In this document: piece by piece, positions 8,816-16,749 of the stretch
Position numbering within the stretch: position 1 is the first letter of the stretch
How the letters are laid out: each line of letters opens with the position of its first letter
Source of the DNA: Pseudomonas monsensis
GTDB lineage: Bacteria > Pseudomonadota > Gammaproteobacteria > Pseudomonadales > Pseudomonadaceae
Assembly: GCF_014268495.2 (NCBI RefSeq)
Contig: NZ_CP077087.1
Coordinates: forward strand, 665,001 to 729,000
DNA length: 64,000 nucleotides
Reading direction: 5' to 3'
Program-made: the position numbers and the translations under genes
The notes under the pieces: generated by a model
The model's database searches: none
What the model saw: the letters and a program-made list of their open reading frames with translations, nothing else
What the model was told of the DNA's origin: nothing

Positions 8816-9613
8816 ATGAAGAAGTATCTGTCGATGCTGCTGGTCGGCGTCACGGCACTGGTTGCAGTCAATGCGGCGCACGCCGGCGCGATCGACGACG
8901 CGGTCAAGCGCGGCACCTTGAAAGTCGGCATGGACCCGACCTACATGCCGTTCGAGATGACCAACAAGCGCGGCGAGATCATCGGCTTCGAAGTCGACAT
9001 CCTCAAAGCCATGTCCAAGGCCATGGGCGTCAAGCTGGAGCTGGTGTCGACCGGTTACGACGGGATCATCCCGGCACTGATGACCGACAAATTCGACATG
9101 ATCGGCAGCGGCATGACCCTGACCCAGGAGCGCAACCTGCGCCTGAACTTCAGCGAACCGTTCATCGTTGTCGGCCAGACCCTGCTGATCCGCAAGGAGC
9201 TGGAAGGCACCATCAAGTCCTATAAAGACCTGAACACCGCCGACTACCGCATCACCTCCAAGCTCGGCACCACCGGCGAGATGGTCGCCAAGAAACTGAT
9301 CGCCAAAGCCAAATACCACGGCTACGACAACGAGCAGGAAGCGGTGCTCGACGTGGTCAATGGCAAGGCTGACGCCTTCATCTACGACGCGCCGTACAAC
9401 GTGGTGGCGGTGAACAAGGTCGGCGCCGGCAAACTGGTGTTCCTCGACAAGCCGTTCACCTACGAGCCGCTGGCCTTCGGTCTGAAGAAGGGCGACTACG
9501 ACAGCCTCAACTTCATCAACAACTTCCTGCACCAGATCCACGAAGACGGCACCTACGATCGTATCCATGACAAGTGGTTCAAGAGCACCGAGTGGCTCAA
9601 GGACATGGAATAA
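8816..9613 (+). CDS. Polar amino acid ABC transporter substrate-binding protein
   Basis: Periplasmic solute-binding protein family 3, 265 aa. Start chosen at 8816 (MKKYLSML...), which opens into a signal peptide cut after AAHA (about residue 22); the frame extends to 8702 without a leader. Family 3 signature GFEVDILKAMSKAMG follows MDPTYMPFE, and the ligand-binding lobe has YDGIIPALMTDKFDMI and RLNFSEPF. It is the first gene of a binding protein-permease-ATPase operon with a REP pair between it and the permease. The ligand (glutamate, cystine, basic amino acid) cannot be assigned from sequence alone. Confidence 0.92.
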   Translation: MKKYLSMLLVGVTALVAVNAAHAGAIDDAVKRGTLKVGMDPTYMPFEMTNKRGEIIGFEVDILKAMSKAMGVKLELVSTGYDGIIPALMTDKFDMIGSGMTLTQERNLRLNFSEPFIVVGQTLLIRKELEGTIKSYKDLNTADYRITSKLGTTGEMVAKKLIAKAKYHGYDNEQEAVLDVVNGKADAFIYDAPYNVVAVNKVGAGKLVFLDKPFTYEPLAFGLKKGDYDSLNFINNFLHQIHEDGTYDRIHDKWFKSTEWLKDME

Positions 9614-9641
9614 GCCCGGTCAGATAGACCGAGTTGCCCCA

Positions 9642-9716
9642 TTCGCGAGCAAGCTCGCTCCCACAGTGATTGTGTGAACACCACAAATCCACTGTGGGAG
9701 CGAGCTTGCTCGCGAA
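9642..9716. repeat. REPIN: inverted pair of GTGGGAGCGAGCTTGCTCGCGAA
   Basis: Two 27-base arms, TTCGCGAGCAAGCTCGCTCCCACAGTG (left) and its exact reverse complement (right), with 21 bases between. It sits inside the ABC operon, between binding protein and permease genes. Confidence 0.93.
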
Positions 9717-9753
9717 GAGGCCCTCCAGAGCAACACAAAATCCGGAACCTGCA

Positions 9754-10713
9754 ATGAAACAGAAAAAAGCCCAATGGCCCTGGCACGTCCTCACCGTGCT
9801 GGTGCTGGTCGGCCTGGCGGGCGCGTTGTATTACGCCACGTCGCTGATGTCCTACGAATGGCGCTGGAACCGCGTGCCACAGTATTTCGCCTATCAGGCC
9901 GAAGAATCCCAGCGTGCTACCGATATCTCCACGGTCACCGAACTGGTGCGCAAGGGCGGCAGCGCCCAAGTCACCCTGCGTAACGACGCCGGTGACGAGC
10001 AGCACCTGACGGTCGACGAGAACAGCCTGCAATTCGCTCAGGGCGACGATGTGGCTGAAGGCGACGTCGTGGGCGTGACCCGGCATTGGGCCGCAGGGCC
10101 GTTGTTGTGGGGGCTGTGGACGACGCTGTGGCTGTCGGTGGTGTCTGGCGTGCTCGGGTTGTTGATCGGTCTGGTCACCGGGCTGTGCCGCCTGTCGAGC
10201 AACCCGACCCTGCGCGACCTGTCGAGCATCTACGTCGAACTGGTGCGCGGTACGCCGCTGCTGGTGCAGATCTTCATTTTCTACTTCTTCATCGGCACGG
10301 TGATGAACCTGTCCCGGGAATTCGCCGGGATCGCCGCGCTGTCGCTGTTCACTGGCGCCTACGTGGCGGAGATCATCCGTTCCGGCGTGCAGTCGATTGC
10401 CCGTGGGCAGAACGAAGCGGCGCGTTCGCTCGGCTTGAGCGCTGGCCAGTCGATGCGTCACGTGGTGCTGCCGCAAGCGCTGAAACGCGTGCTGCCGCCG
10501 CTGGCCGGGCAGTTCATCAGTCTGGTCAAGGACACCTCGCTGGTGTCGGTGATTGCGATTACCGAGCTGCTGAAAAGTGGTCGCGAAGTCATCACCACCT
10601 CGTTCTCGCCGTTCGAAATCCTGTTCTGCGTCGCCGGCCTGTACCTGTTGATCAACCTGCCGCTGTCGAAAATCGCCAGCCGGCTTGAGCGGAGGCTCGC
10701 GCAAAGTGATTGA
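9754..10713 (+). CDS. Amino acid ABC transporter permease with an added periplasmic domain
   Basis: Inner-membrane permease of the HisM/GlnP family, 319 aa. Start at 9754 gives a basic N-terminus (MKQKKAQWPW) and one membrane helix (about 10-30). About 80 largely hydrophilic residues follow (about 32-115, through TDISTVTELVRKGG and EQHLTVDENSLQ) before the usual permease core begins at LLWGLWTTLWLSVVSG. The core has the ATPase-coupling EAA loop NEAARSLGLSAGQSMRHVVLPQA. Ordinary family members are about 220-250 aa, so the N-terminal part is an addition. The stop overlaps the ATPase start by 8 bases. Confidence 0.93.
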   Translation: MKQKKAQWPWHVLTVLVLVGLAGALYYATSLMSYEWRWNRVPQYFAYQAEESQRATDISTVTELVRKGGSAQVTLRNDAGDEQHLTVDENSLQFAQGDDVAEGDVVGVTRHWAAGPLLWGLWTTLWLSVVSGVLGLLIGLVTGLCRLSSNPTLRDLSSIYVELVRGTPLLVQIFIFYFFIGTVMNLSREFAGIAALSLFTGAYVAEIIRSGVQSIARGQNEAARSLGLSAGQSMRHVVLPQALKRVLPPLAGQFISLVKDTSLVSVIAITELLKSGREVITTSFSPFEILFCVAGLYLLINLPLSKIASRLERRLAQSD

Positions 10714-11440
10714 AGTCCGCGATCTGGTAAAAGTCTTCGACACCCGTGGTCAGGTAGTTCGCGCTGTGGATAACGTCACTACCACGGTGGCCAAGGGCGA
10801 AGTGCTGGTGGTGATCGGTCCGTCGGGTTCCGGCAAATCGACCTTCCTGCGTTGCCTCAATGGTCTGGAAGCGTTCGACTCGGGTTCGGTCAGCATCGAC
10901 GGCCTGCAACTGGCCGACCCGAAAACCGACGTCAACGCCTACCGCCGCGAAGTCGGCATGGTGTTCCAGCACTTCAACCTGTTCCCGCACATGACCGTGC
11001 TGGAAAACCTCTGCCTCGCGCAGAAAGTCGTGCGCAAGCGCGGGCAGAAGGAAAGCGAGGCCAAGGCCCTGGCGTTGCTGGAGAAGGTCGGTATCGCACA
11101 GAAGGCGCGGGAATACCCTTCACGCCTGTCCGGCGGTCAACAACAGCGCGTGGCGATTGCCCGGGCGCTGGCGATGGACCCGAAAGTGATGCTGTTCGAC
11201 GAACCGACGTCGGCCCTCGACCCGGAAATGGTCGGTGAAGTGCTGGACGTGATGAAGGGGTTGGCCGTGGAAGGCATGACCATGGTCTGCGTCACCCACG
11301 AAATGGGTTTTGCCCGGGAAGTGGCGGATCGGGTGTTGTTTTTCGATCACGGCAAGTTGCTGGAAGATGCGGCGCCGGCAGAGTTCTTTGATGCACCGAA
11401 GGATCCGCGCGCTCAGGCTTTCCTGCGTCAGGTCCTGTAA
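10706..11440 (+). CDS. Amino acid ABC transporter ATP-binding protein
   Basis: Cytoplasmic ATPase (GlnQ/HisP type), 244 aa, that drives the importer. The GTG at 10706 is preferred because GGAGG lies about ten bases upstream and the protein then begins MIEVRDLVKVFDT; a TTG at 10685 has no ribosome site. Walker A GPSGSGKST, Q-loop VFQHFNLFPHMT, signature LSGGQQQR, Walker B VMLFDEPTSALD and the switch His in VTHEMGFA are intact. It overlaps the permease by 8 bases. Confidence 0.95.
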   Translation: MIEVRDLVKVFDTRGQVVRAVDNVTTTVAKGEVLVVIGPSGSGKSTFLRCLNGLEAFDSGSVSIDGLQLADPKTDVNAYRREVGMVFQHFNLFPHMTVLENLCLAQKVVRKRGQKESEAKALALLEKVGIAQKAREYPSRLSGGQQQRVAIARALAMDPKVMLFDEPTSALDPEMVGEVLDVMKGLAVEGMTMVCVTHEMGFAREVADRVLFFDHGKLLEDAAPAEFFDAPKDPRAQAFLRQVL

Positions 11441-11462
11441 CGGCGGCGTCCCCTCGGACGCC

Positions 11463-11551
11463 ATCGCTGGCAAGCCAGCTCCCACAGTGAGTGGGTTGAA
11501 CACAACCGTTGTGATCGACATAAATCCTGTGGGAGCTGGCTTGCCAGCGAT
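11463..11551. repeat. REPIN: inverted pair of TGTGGGAGCTGGCTTGCCAGCGAT
   Basis: Perfect 24-base arms at 11463-11486 and 11528-11551 with about 41 bases between. It lies between two convergent genes (ABC ATPase and chemoreceptor). Confidence 0.93.
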
Positions 11552-11594
11552 AGCATCACCTCGGTTCCCAGTGAACCGAGGCAGATGAATCACC

Positions 11595-13511
11595 TCAAAC
11601 CTTGAAGCGTCCCACCAACGTCTGCAAATGCGTCCCCAGCCGCGCCAGCTCAACACTGGACGCCGCAGTCTCTTCACTGGCCGCCGAGGTCTGATCCGAC
11701 ACATCCCGCACATTCAGCACGCTACGGTTGATCTCCTCAGCCACAGCGCTCTGCTGCTCGGCCGCTGCCGCAATCTGCTGGTTCATCGCCTGAATCGCCG
11801 ACACGGTGCGGGTGATGCTTTCCAGCGAACCACCGGCGCGACGGGTCAGTTCGACGCTGCTGTCGGTCAGGGAGCGGCTGTTGTCCATGATCGTCGCCAC
11901 TTGCTGGGTGCCGTTTTGCAGGCCGACGATCAGCTCTTCGATCTCTTCGGTGGACTTCTGGGTGCGCTGGGCGAGGCTGCGCACTTCATCCGCGACCACG
12001 GCAAAACCACGACCCGCCTCACCGGCACGGGCGGCTTCGATGGCGGCGTTGAGCGCCAGCAGGTTGGTTTGCTGGGCTACGGACTTGATCACGTCGAGCA
12101 CGCTGCCGATCTTGTCGCTTTCGCGCTTGAGTTCGCCCATGGCTTCGGTGGAATGACCGACTTCAACCGCCAGACGCTCGATCTGCGCGATCGCTTCACC
12201 GACCACCTTGTCGCCTTCGCGGGCCTGCTGGTCGGCGGCCACGGCGGCTTCGGAAGCTTCCTCGGCGTTGCGTGCGACTTCCTGCACGGTGGCGGCCATT
12301 TCGTTCATGGCGGTGGCGACCTGGTCGGTTTCGATCTTCTGATTGTTGACCCCGGCGCTGGTCTGCTCGGTGACCGCCGACAGCTCTTCGGCAGCGCTGG
12401 CAATTTGGGTCACGCCATCGCTGATGCCACCGATCAGCTCGCGCAGGCCTTGGGTCATGCTTTGCATCGAGCGCTGTAACTGCCCGAGTTCGTCGCGGCG
12501 TTGCGACACGAGGTTGTGGGTCAGATCACCGGCGGCCACTTGTTCGGCGACTTTCAGGGTCTGGTTCAGCGGGATGATGATCTGCCGGGTGATTGCCCAG
12601 GCGGCCAGCAGGCCGAAGGCCACGGCGAGCAGGGTGGCGATGATCAACATGTTCTTGGCGTGCGCGGCATCGGTGTCGCGCACCACGGTTTGCGATTGGG
12701 TGAGCTTCTTGCTGACGTCGAGGAGGATGTCGCCCTGAGCCGTCATGGTGGCCCCGGCCCTGGCATTGTTCACCTGCGAGTCGCGGAACTGAGCGACTGC
12801 CGCACGATAGGCCTTGATCGAGTCGGTGGCCTGTTGCAGGTTGGCGATGTGCTGCTCGGGCAATTTCGCCGGCAGGCTGTCGAGGTTTTTCAGGGCATTG
12901 TCGATGGCGTCCAGCGCGGGCTGCTCCGCATCGGCCTTGCCGCTGTAGGTGTAGCCGCGCACCTGATAACGCGCCTGCTGCAACAGTTTGCTCAGCTCAA
13001 TCACGCTGTTGAATTGCGCGACGCTGTCACCCTGCAGCAGGGATTTCTCGACGTCCGCGACCTTGGCCACGGCATTGTCGGCATTGGCGCCGAGTTTGCT
13101 GCGCGCGTCTTCGCGCTGCACGGTGGCCTGGGTCATGTCGGCGAAGGCGCGCTTGTACTCGGCGACGGCGGCCAGTTGCTGATCGACCATCGCCGCATCA
13201 GAAGGCTGCTCGATCAGACCGCGCGCGGTTTGCAGGCCGCTGGCGAGTTTGGCCAACAGCTCATTGACCGCGCCCGGGCCTTGTTCGCCACGACGAGCTT
13301 CATAGTCCAGACGGGCCAGGCGCAGGTCCTTGGTCAGCTCATTGAGGCTGGAGATGAAGCCGAGCTTGTCACCGCGGCTGATGATGCCGCCCATGCCGGT
13401 CCAGCCGGTGAAGGTAATCAACAGCGTCAGCAACAGCACCAGGCCGAAACCGATGCCCAGCTTGCGTTTGACACTGACGTTCCCAAGATTCTCGGCTAAC
13501 CAACGGTACAT
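11595..13511 (-). CDS. Methyl-accepting chemotaxis protein, HBM sensor type
   Basis: Inner-membrane chemoreceptor, 638 aa: TM1 at about 17-38, an all-helical periplasmic domain of about 250 residues, TM2 near 288-308, HAMP to about 365, then the methylation and signalling domain with the invariant hairpin TNLLALNAAIEAARAGE...GFAVVADEVR. The size and helical make-up of the sensor match the helical bimodular (HBM) domain. It also stands where P. putida has PP_5020 (McpQ, citrate) and P. aeruginosa has PA5072 (McpK, alpha-ketoglutarate), as I recall; so a TCA-cycle acid is the likely attractant, by inference. No C-terminal CheR-tethering pentapeptide is visible. It is monocistronic. Confidence 0.92.
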   Translation of the reverse strand: MYRWLAENLGNVSVKRKLGIGFGLVLLLTLLITFTGWTGMGGIISRGDKLGFISSLNELTKDLRLARLDYEARRGEQGPGAVNELLAKLASGLQTARGLIEQPSDAAMVDQQLAAVAEYKRAFADMTQATVQREDARSKLGANADNAVAKVADVEKSLLQGDSVAQFNSVIELSKLLQQARYQVRGYTYSGKADAEQPALDAIDNALKNLDSLPAKLPEQHIANLQQATDSIKAYRAAVAQFRDSQVNNARAGATMTAQGDILLDVSKKLTQSQTVVRDTDAAHAKNMLIIATLLAVAFGLLAAWAITRQIIIPLNQTLKVAEQVAAGDLTHNLVSQRRDELGQLQRSMQSMTQGLRELIGGISDGVTQIASAAEELSAVTEQTSAGVNNQKIETDQVATAMNEMAATVQEVARNAEEASEAAVAADQQAREGDKVVGEAIAQIERLAVEVGHSTEAMGELKRESDKIGSVLDVIKSVAQQTNLLALNAAIEAARAGEAGRGFAVVADEVRSLAQRTQKSTEEIEELIVGLQNGTQQVATIMDNSRSLTDSSVELTRRAGGSLESITRTVSAIQAMNQQIAAAAEQQSAVAEEINRSVLNVRDVSDQTSAASEETAASSVELARLGTHLQTLVGRFKV

Positions 13512-13598
13512 GCGACGACTCCCCTCGGACCACTAATTGGACTTATGGAGAGGGTATCGGCCGAGTGATGGCAATCTGTAACGCCATTTATCCGGGGT

Positions 13599-13616
13599 GA
13601 AGCTCCCTCGCCACAG
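13599..13616. repeat. Single REP half-site
   Basis: GAAGCTCCCTCGCCACAG matches one arm of the REP family seen at 1078-1169; no second arm is nearby. Confidence 0.45.
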
Positions 13617-13632
13617 AGGTTGCGCGTCGGAT

Positions 13633-14340
13633 TTAAAACAGGCGGGCGAGGAGGGCGGTGACGGCGGTTTCGACGCGCAGGATGCGCTCGCCCAGTTGCA
13701 CCGGTTGCAGGCCGGACTTGCCCAACAGGTCGATTTCGTAGGGGATCCAGCCGCCTTCCGGGCCGATCGCCAGTGTCACCGGTTCGCTCAGCGCACGCGG
13801 GCACGGCGGGTAGTTACCGGGATGACCGACCAGGCCGAGGGTGCCTTCGGTGATCGCCGGCAGGCGGTCTTCGACGAATGGCTTGAAGCGTTTCTCAATG
13901 ATGATGTCCGGCAGCACGGTATCGCGGGCCTGCTCGAGACCGAGGATCAGATTCTCGCGAATTGCTTCCGGCTCCAGGAACGGCGTCTGCCAGAAGCTCT
14001 TCTCGACCCGGTAGCTGTTGACCAGAATTACCTTCGATACGCCCATGGTCGCCACGGTCTGGAACACCCGCCGCAGCATCTTCGGACGCGGCAGGGCCAA
14101 CACCAGGGTCAGCGGCAGCTTGGCCGGCGGTGGCTGATCGAGGGTGACGCGCAGTTCGGCTTCGCCGGCCTCGAGGCGCAGCAGTTCGGCCGAACCCATC
14201 AGGCCATTGATGCGCCCGACCCGCAGGCTGTCACCGACTTCGGAGCGATGCACTTCCTGCATGTGGGTCAGGCGCCGGTCACGCAGCACGACGCGGTCGG
14301 CCGCGATGAAGTCGGCCTCTTCGAGCAACAGCAGGTTCAT
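13633..14340 (-). CDS. rsmE: 16S rRNA (uracil(1498)-N(3))-methyltransferase
   Basis: SPOUT-family methyltransferase, 235 aa, that methylates N3 of U1498 in 16S rRNA. The N-terminal PUA-like domain is followed by the knotted SAM-binding domain with the signature LAIGPEGGWIPYEID and the C-terminal LGERILRVETAV. The ATG overlaps the tatC stop by four bases (ATGA), so it ends a tatABC-rsmE transcript on the minus strand. Confidence 0.96.
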   Translation of the reverse strand: MNLLLLEEADFIAADRVVLRDRRLTHMQEVHRSEVGDSLRVGRINGLMGSAELLRLEAGEAELRVTLDQPPPAKLPLTLVLALPRPKMLRRVFQTVATMGVSKVILVNSYRVEKSFWQTPFLEPEAIRENLILGLEQARDTVLPDIIIEKRFKPFVEDRLPAITEGTLGLVGHPGNYPPCPRALSEPVTLAIGPEGGWIPYEIDLLGKSGLQPVQLGERILRVETAVTALLARLF

Positions 14341-15128
14341 GCCTGGGTCGCTGGCGGCTGGTCGTTGTGATCGTCGGCCGGGGTTTCGTCCGGGCGTTCG
14401 CGCTTGCTGATCAGCCCACCGAACAGGATGCCGATTTCAAACAGCATCCACATCGGCACGGCCAGCAGGGTCTGCGAGAAGATGTCCGGCGGCGTCAGGA
14501 TCATGCCGACCACGAAGCAGCCGATGATCACGTACGGGCGGATCTTTTTCAGGTATTTGACGTCGACCACGCCAATCCACACCAGCAACACCACGGCCAC
14601 CGGGATCTCGAACGCCACGCCGAAGGCGAAGAACAGCGTCATGACGAAATCGAGGTAACTGGCGATGTCGGTCATCATTTCCACGCCGGCCGGGGTGGCC
14701 GCAGCGAAGAACTTGAAGATCAGCGGGAACACGAAGTAATAGGCGAACGCCATGCCGGTGTAGAACAGCAGAATGCTCGACACCAGCAGCGGCACCGCGA
14801 TGCGTTTCTCATGCTTGTACAGGCCCGGCGCGATAAAGCCCCAGATCTGATGCAGGATTACCGGGATCGCGAGGAACAGCGAGACCATCATCGTCAGCTT
14901 CAGCGGCGTCAGGAACGGCGATGACACGTCGGTGGCGATCATCGTCGCGCCGACCGGCAGGTACTGGCGCAGCGGCGTCGAGACGAAGGTGTAGATTTGC
15001 TGGGTGAAGGCGAACAGCCCGGCGAAGATGATGAAGATCGCCGCCACGCAACGCAGCAGGCGGGTGCGCAACTCGGTGAGGTGCGAAACCAGCGGCATGT
15101 GCTGGTCGTTTTCGGGGAGATCGCTCAT
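14337..15128 (-). CDS. tatC: Sec-independent protein translocase subunit TatC
   Basis: Core membrane subunit of the twin-arginine translocase, 263 aa, which binds RR signal peptides together with TatB. Six membrane helices can be read. The N-terminal cytoplasmic segment has HLTELRTRLLRC and the first periplasmic loop follows; IWGFIAPGLYKHEKR is the conserved second cytoplasmic region. The C-terminal tail is charged (KRERPDETPADD). Start and stop overlap tatB and rsmE by four bases each. Confidence 0.97.
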   Translation of the reverse strand: MSDLPENDQHMPLVSHLTELRTRLLRCVAAIFIIFAGLFAFTQQIYTFVSTPLRQYLPVGATMIATDVSSPFLTPLKLTMMVSLFLAIPVILHQIWGFIAPGLYKHEKRIAVPLLVSSILLFYTGMAFAYYFVFPLIFKFFAAATPAGVEMMTDIASYLDFVMTLFFAFGVAFEIPVAVVLLVWIGVVDVKYLKKIRPYVIIGCFVVGMILTPPDIFSQTLLAVPMWMLFEIGILFGGLISKRERPDETPADDHNDQPPATQA

Positions 15129-15583
15129 GGGGCTCGCGGCGGCAATGTGGGGTCGTGAGGGGCCGGCGCAACAGGCGCGGCGGCTGGAGCAACGTGTTCA
15201 ACCGAAGTTTGTGCAGCGGCGGGCGCTGGTTCAGTCGGTGTCATGACAGGTGCACTGGCGGCTGCAGGTGGTGTCGCAGCAGCAGGGCTGTGAATCGTCT
15301 GCTCACCCACGTGCTCGACCGGCGTCGGTTCCTGCTGAACCGGCGTGAAAATCTTCCGCGCCTCCTGCTCCAGCGACAGAATGTGCTCGTTGTGCAGTTG
15401 CCGACGGATCTCGTCGGCACCGATTTCACGTTCAACTTCCTGTTTGATCGCGTTGAAGCTGCGCTTCAGCCGCCCGACCCACAGGCCGGCGGTGCGCGCA
15501 GCGCCCGGCAGACGCTCGGGACCCAGCACCAGCAGGGCGACGAGGCCGACGAGCAGCAGTTCAGAGAAGCTGATACCAAACAT
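15125..15583 (-). CDS. tatB: Sec-independent protein translocase subunit TatB
   Basis: TatB, 152 aa. It starts MFGISFSELLLVGLVALLVLGP, the single N-terminal membrane helix, followed by the hinge ERLPGAARTAGLWVGRLKRSF and an amphipathic helix. The last 60 residues are Ala/Pro/Thr-rich and poorly conserved in the family. It forms the substrate receptor with TatC. Confidence 0.96.
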   Translation of the reverse strand: MFGISFSELLLVGLVALLVLGPERLPGAARTAGLWVGRLKRSFNAIKQEVEREIGADEIRRQLHNEHILSLEQEARKIFTPVQQEPTPVEHVGEQTIHSPAAATPPAAASAPVMTPTEPAPAAAQTSVEHVAPAAAPVAPAPHDPTLPPRAP

Positions 15584-15593
15584 TAGTCAGTGC

Positions 15594-15875
15594 TCACACG
15601 TCTTTGCGAATCGGCTCTTCGACTTTCTGCGCCTGCACGTCGATGGTGTGCGGCGGGTTGGCCTGAGCGGTCGTTTGCGGCTGCACCGGTGGCACCGGTT
15701 GTGCAGGCGTTACGGTCGGATCGGCAGCGGGTTTCTCGTCGTCGTTCATGGCTTTGCGGAAGCCCTTGATCGACTCACCGACGTCGGTGCCGAGGTTTTT
15801 CAGTTTCTTGGTGCCGAACACCAGCACCACGACAACCAGAATGACGATCCAGTGTTTCCAGTCAAAAATGCCCAT
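15594..15875 (-). CDS. tatA: Sec-independent protein translocase subunit TatA
   Basis: TatA, 93 aa, the pore-forming subunit. The true start is 15875 (MGIFDWKHWIVILVVVVLVFG): a short N-terminus, one membrane helix, the FGTKKLKNLG hinge and an amphipathic helix, then a Pro/Gln-rich tail. Upstream codons in frame to 15965 overlap hisE and are not part of it. It is first in tatABC. Confidence 0.96.
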   Translation of the reverse strand: MGIFDWKHWIVILVVVVLVFGTKKLKNLGTDVGESIKGFRKAMNDDEKPAADPTVTPAQPVPPVQPQTTAQANPPHTIDVQAQKVEEPIRKDV

Positions 15876-15900
15876 GTTGCTGTTCCTCTCTAGAAGTTGT

Positions 15901-16233
15901 TCAGGCGGACGGGCGCGAGGCTTTCTCGACGTGTCCGGACAGGCCGAAGCGGCGATCCAGTTCATCCAGCACGGCCTGCGGATGCTGCCCCAGTTGGGCG
16001 AGCATGACCATGCTGTGGAACCACAGGTCGGCGGTCTCGTAGATCACATCGCTGCAGTCGCCGCTGATCGCGGCGTCCTTGGCGGCAATAATGGTTTCGA
16101 CCGACTCTTCGCCGACTTTCTCCAGAATCTTGTTTAAACCCTTGTGATACAGACTAGCCACATACGAGCTGTCGGCGGCTGCGCCTTTGCGCTCTTCGAG
16201 CACTTCGGCCAGGCGGGTCAGGGTGTCACTCAT
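15901..16233 (-). CDS. hisE: Phosphoribosyl-ATP diphosphatase
   Basis: HisE, 110 aa, removes pyrophosphate from phosphoribosyl-ATP, the second step of histidine synthesis. The all-alpha MazG-like fold is recognisable from KVGEESVETIIAAKD, with the metal-binding EExxE-type acidic cluster, and the downstream IYETADLWFHSMVML. It overlaps hisI by 8 bases; the two activities, fused in enteric bacteria, are separate genes here. tatA follows 25 bases later on the same strand. Confidence 0.96.
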   Translation of the reverse strand: MSDTLTRLAEVLEERKGAAADSSYVASLYHKGLNKILEKVGEESVETIIAAKDAAISGDCSDVIYETADLWFHSMVMLAQLGQHPQAVLDELDRRFGLSGHVEKASRPSA

Positions 16234-16627
16234 GTTTGTGTCCTGCGCAATAGATAGCGTGCGGGTCTTTCAGGACCGGGTCGACTGTCTTCCAGTCGCC
16301 GTTTTCGAAGACGCGGTAAAAGCAGCTTTGACGGCCGGTATGGCAAGCGATGTCGCCGATCTGTTCGACCATCAGGATGATGACGTCGGCATCACAGTCC
16401 AGACGCATTTCATGCAGGGTCTGCACATGGCCGGACTCTTCGCCCTTGCGCCACAGCTTGCCACGGGAACGTGACCAGTAGATGGCACGGTTTTCTGCCG
16501 CCGTCAGCTCCAGGGCTTCGCGGTTCATCCAGGCCATCATCAGCACACGTCCGGTTTTGTGATCCTGGGCAATGGCCGGCACCAGGCCGTCAGCGTCCCA
16601 CTTGATCTCGTCCAGCCAGTTTTTCAT
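16226..16627 (-). CDS. hisI: Phosphoribosyl-AMP cyclohydrolase
   Basis: HisI, 133 aa, opens the adenine ring of phosphoribosyl-AMP in the third step of histidine synthesis. Start at 16627 (MKNWLDEIKWD) fits the family; the frame runs to 16669 into a repeat. Zinc and catalytic motifs are visible: WSRSRGKLWRKGEESGH, the DCDAD metal site and the late CHTGRQSCFY with its two cysteines. Confidence 0.95.
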   Translation of the reverse strand: MKNWLDEIKWDADGLVPAIAQDHKTGRVLMMAWMNREALELTAAENRAIYWSRSRGKLWRKGEESGHVQTLHEMRLDCDADVIILMVEQIGDIACHTGRQSCFYRVFENGDWKTVDPVLKDPHAIYCAGHKHE

Positions 16628-16645
16628 CTTCAATTCCTGAAAAAA

Positions 16646-16741
16646 GCAGCTTCGAGTCTCGAGCTTCAAGCTGCAAGTAAAAGCAGGCTGCGGTGTATCT
16701 GTGTCGTCAAGCTTGCAGCTCGCAGCTTATAACTTGCAGCT
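16646..16741. repeat. REP-like repeats of the AGCTTGCAGCT family
   Basis: Several inverted and direct short copies of AGCTTCAAGCTGCAAG / CTTGCAGCTCGCAGCT lie between hisI and ubiB. The same family appears at 25335-25385, 27722-27770 and 53932-54028. Confidence 0.65.
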
Positions 16742-16749
16742 GATTCGTG

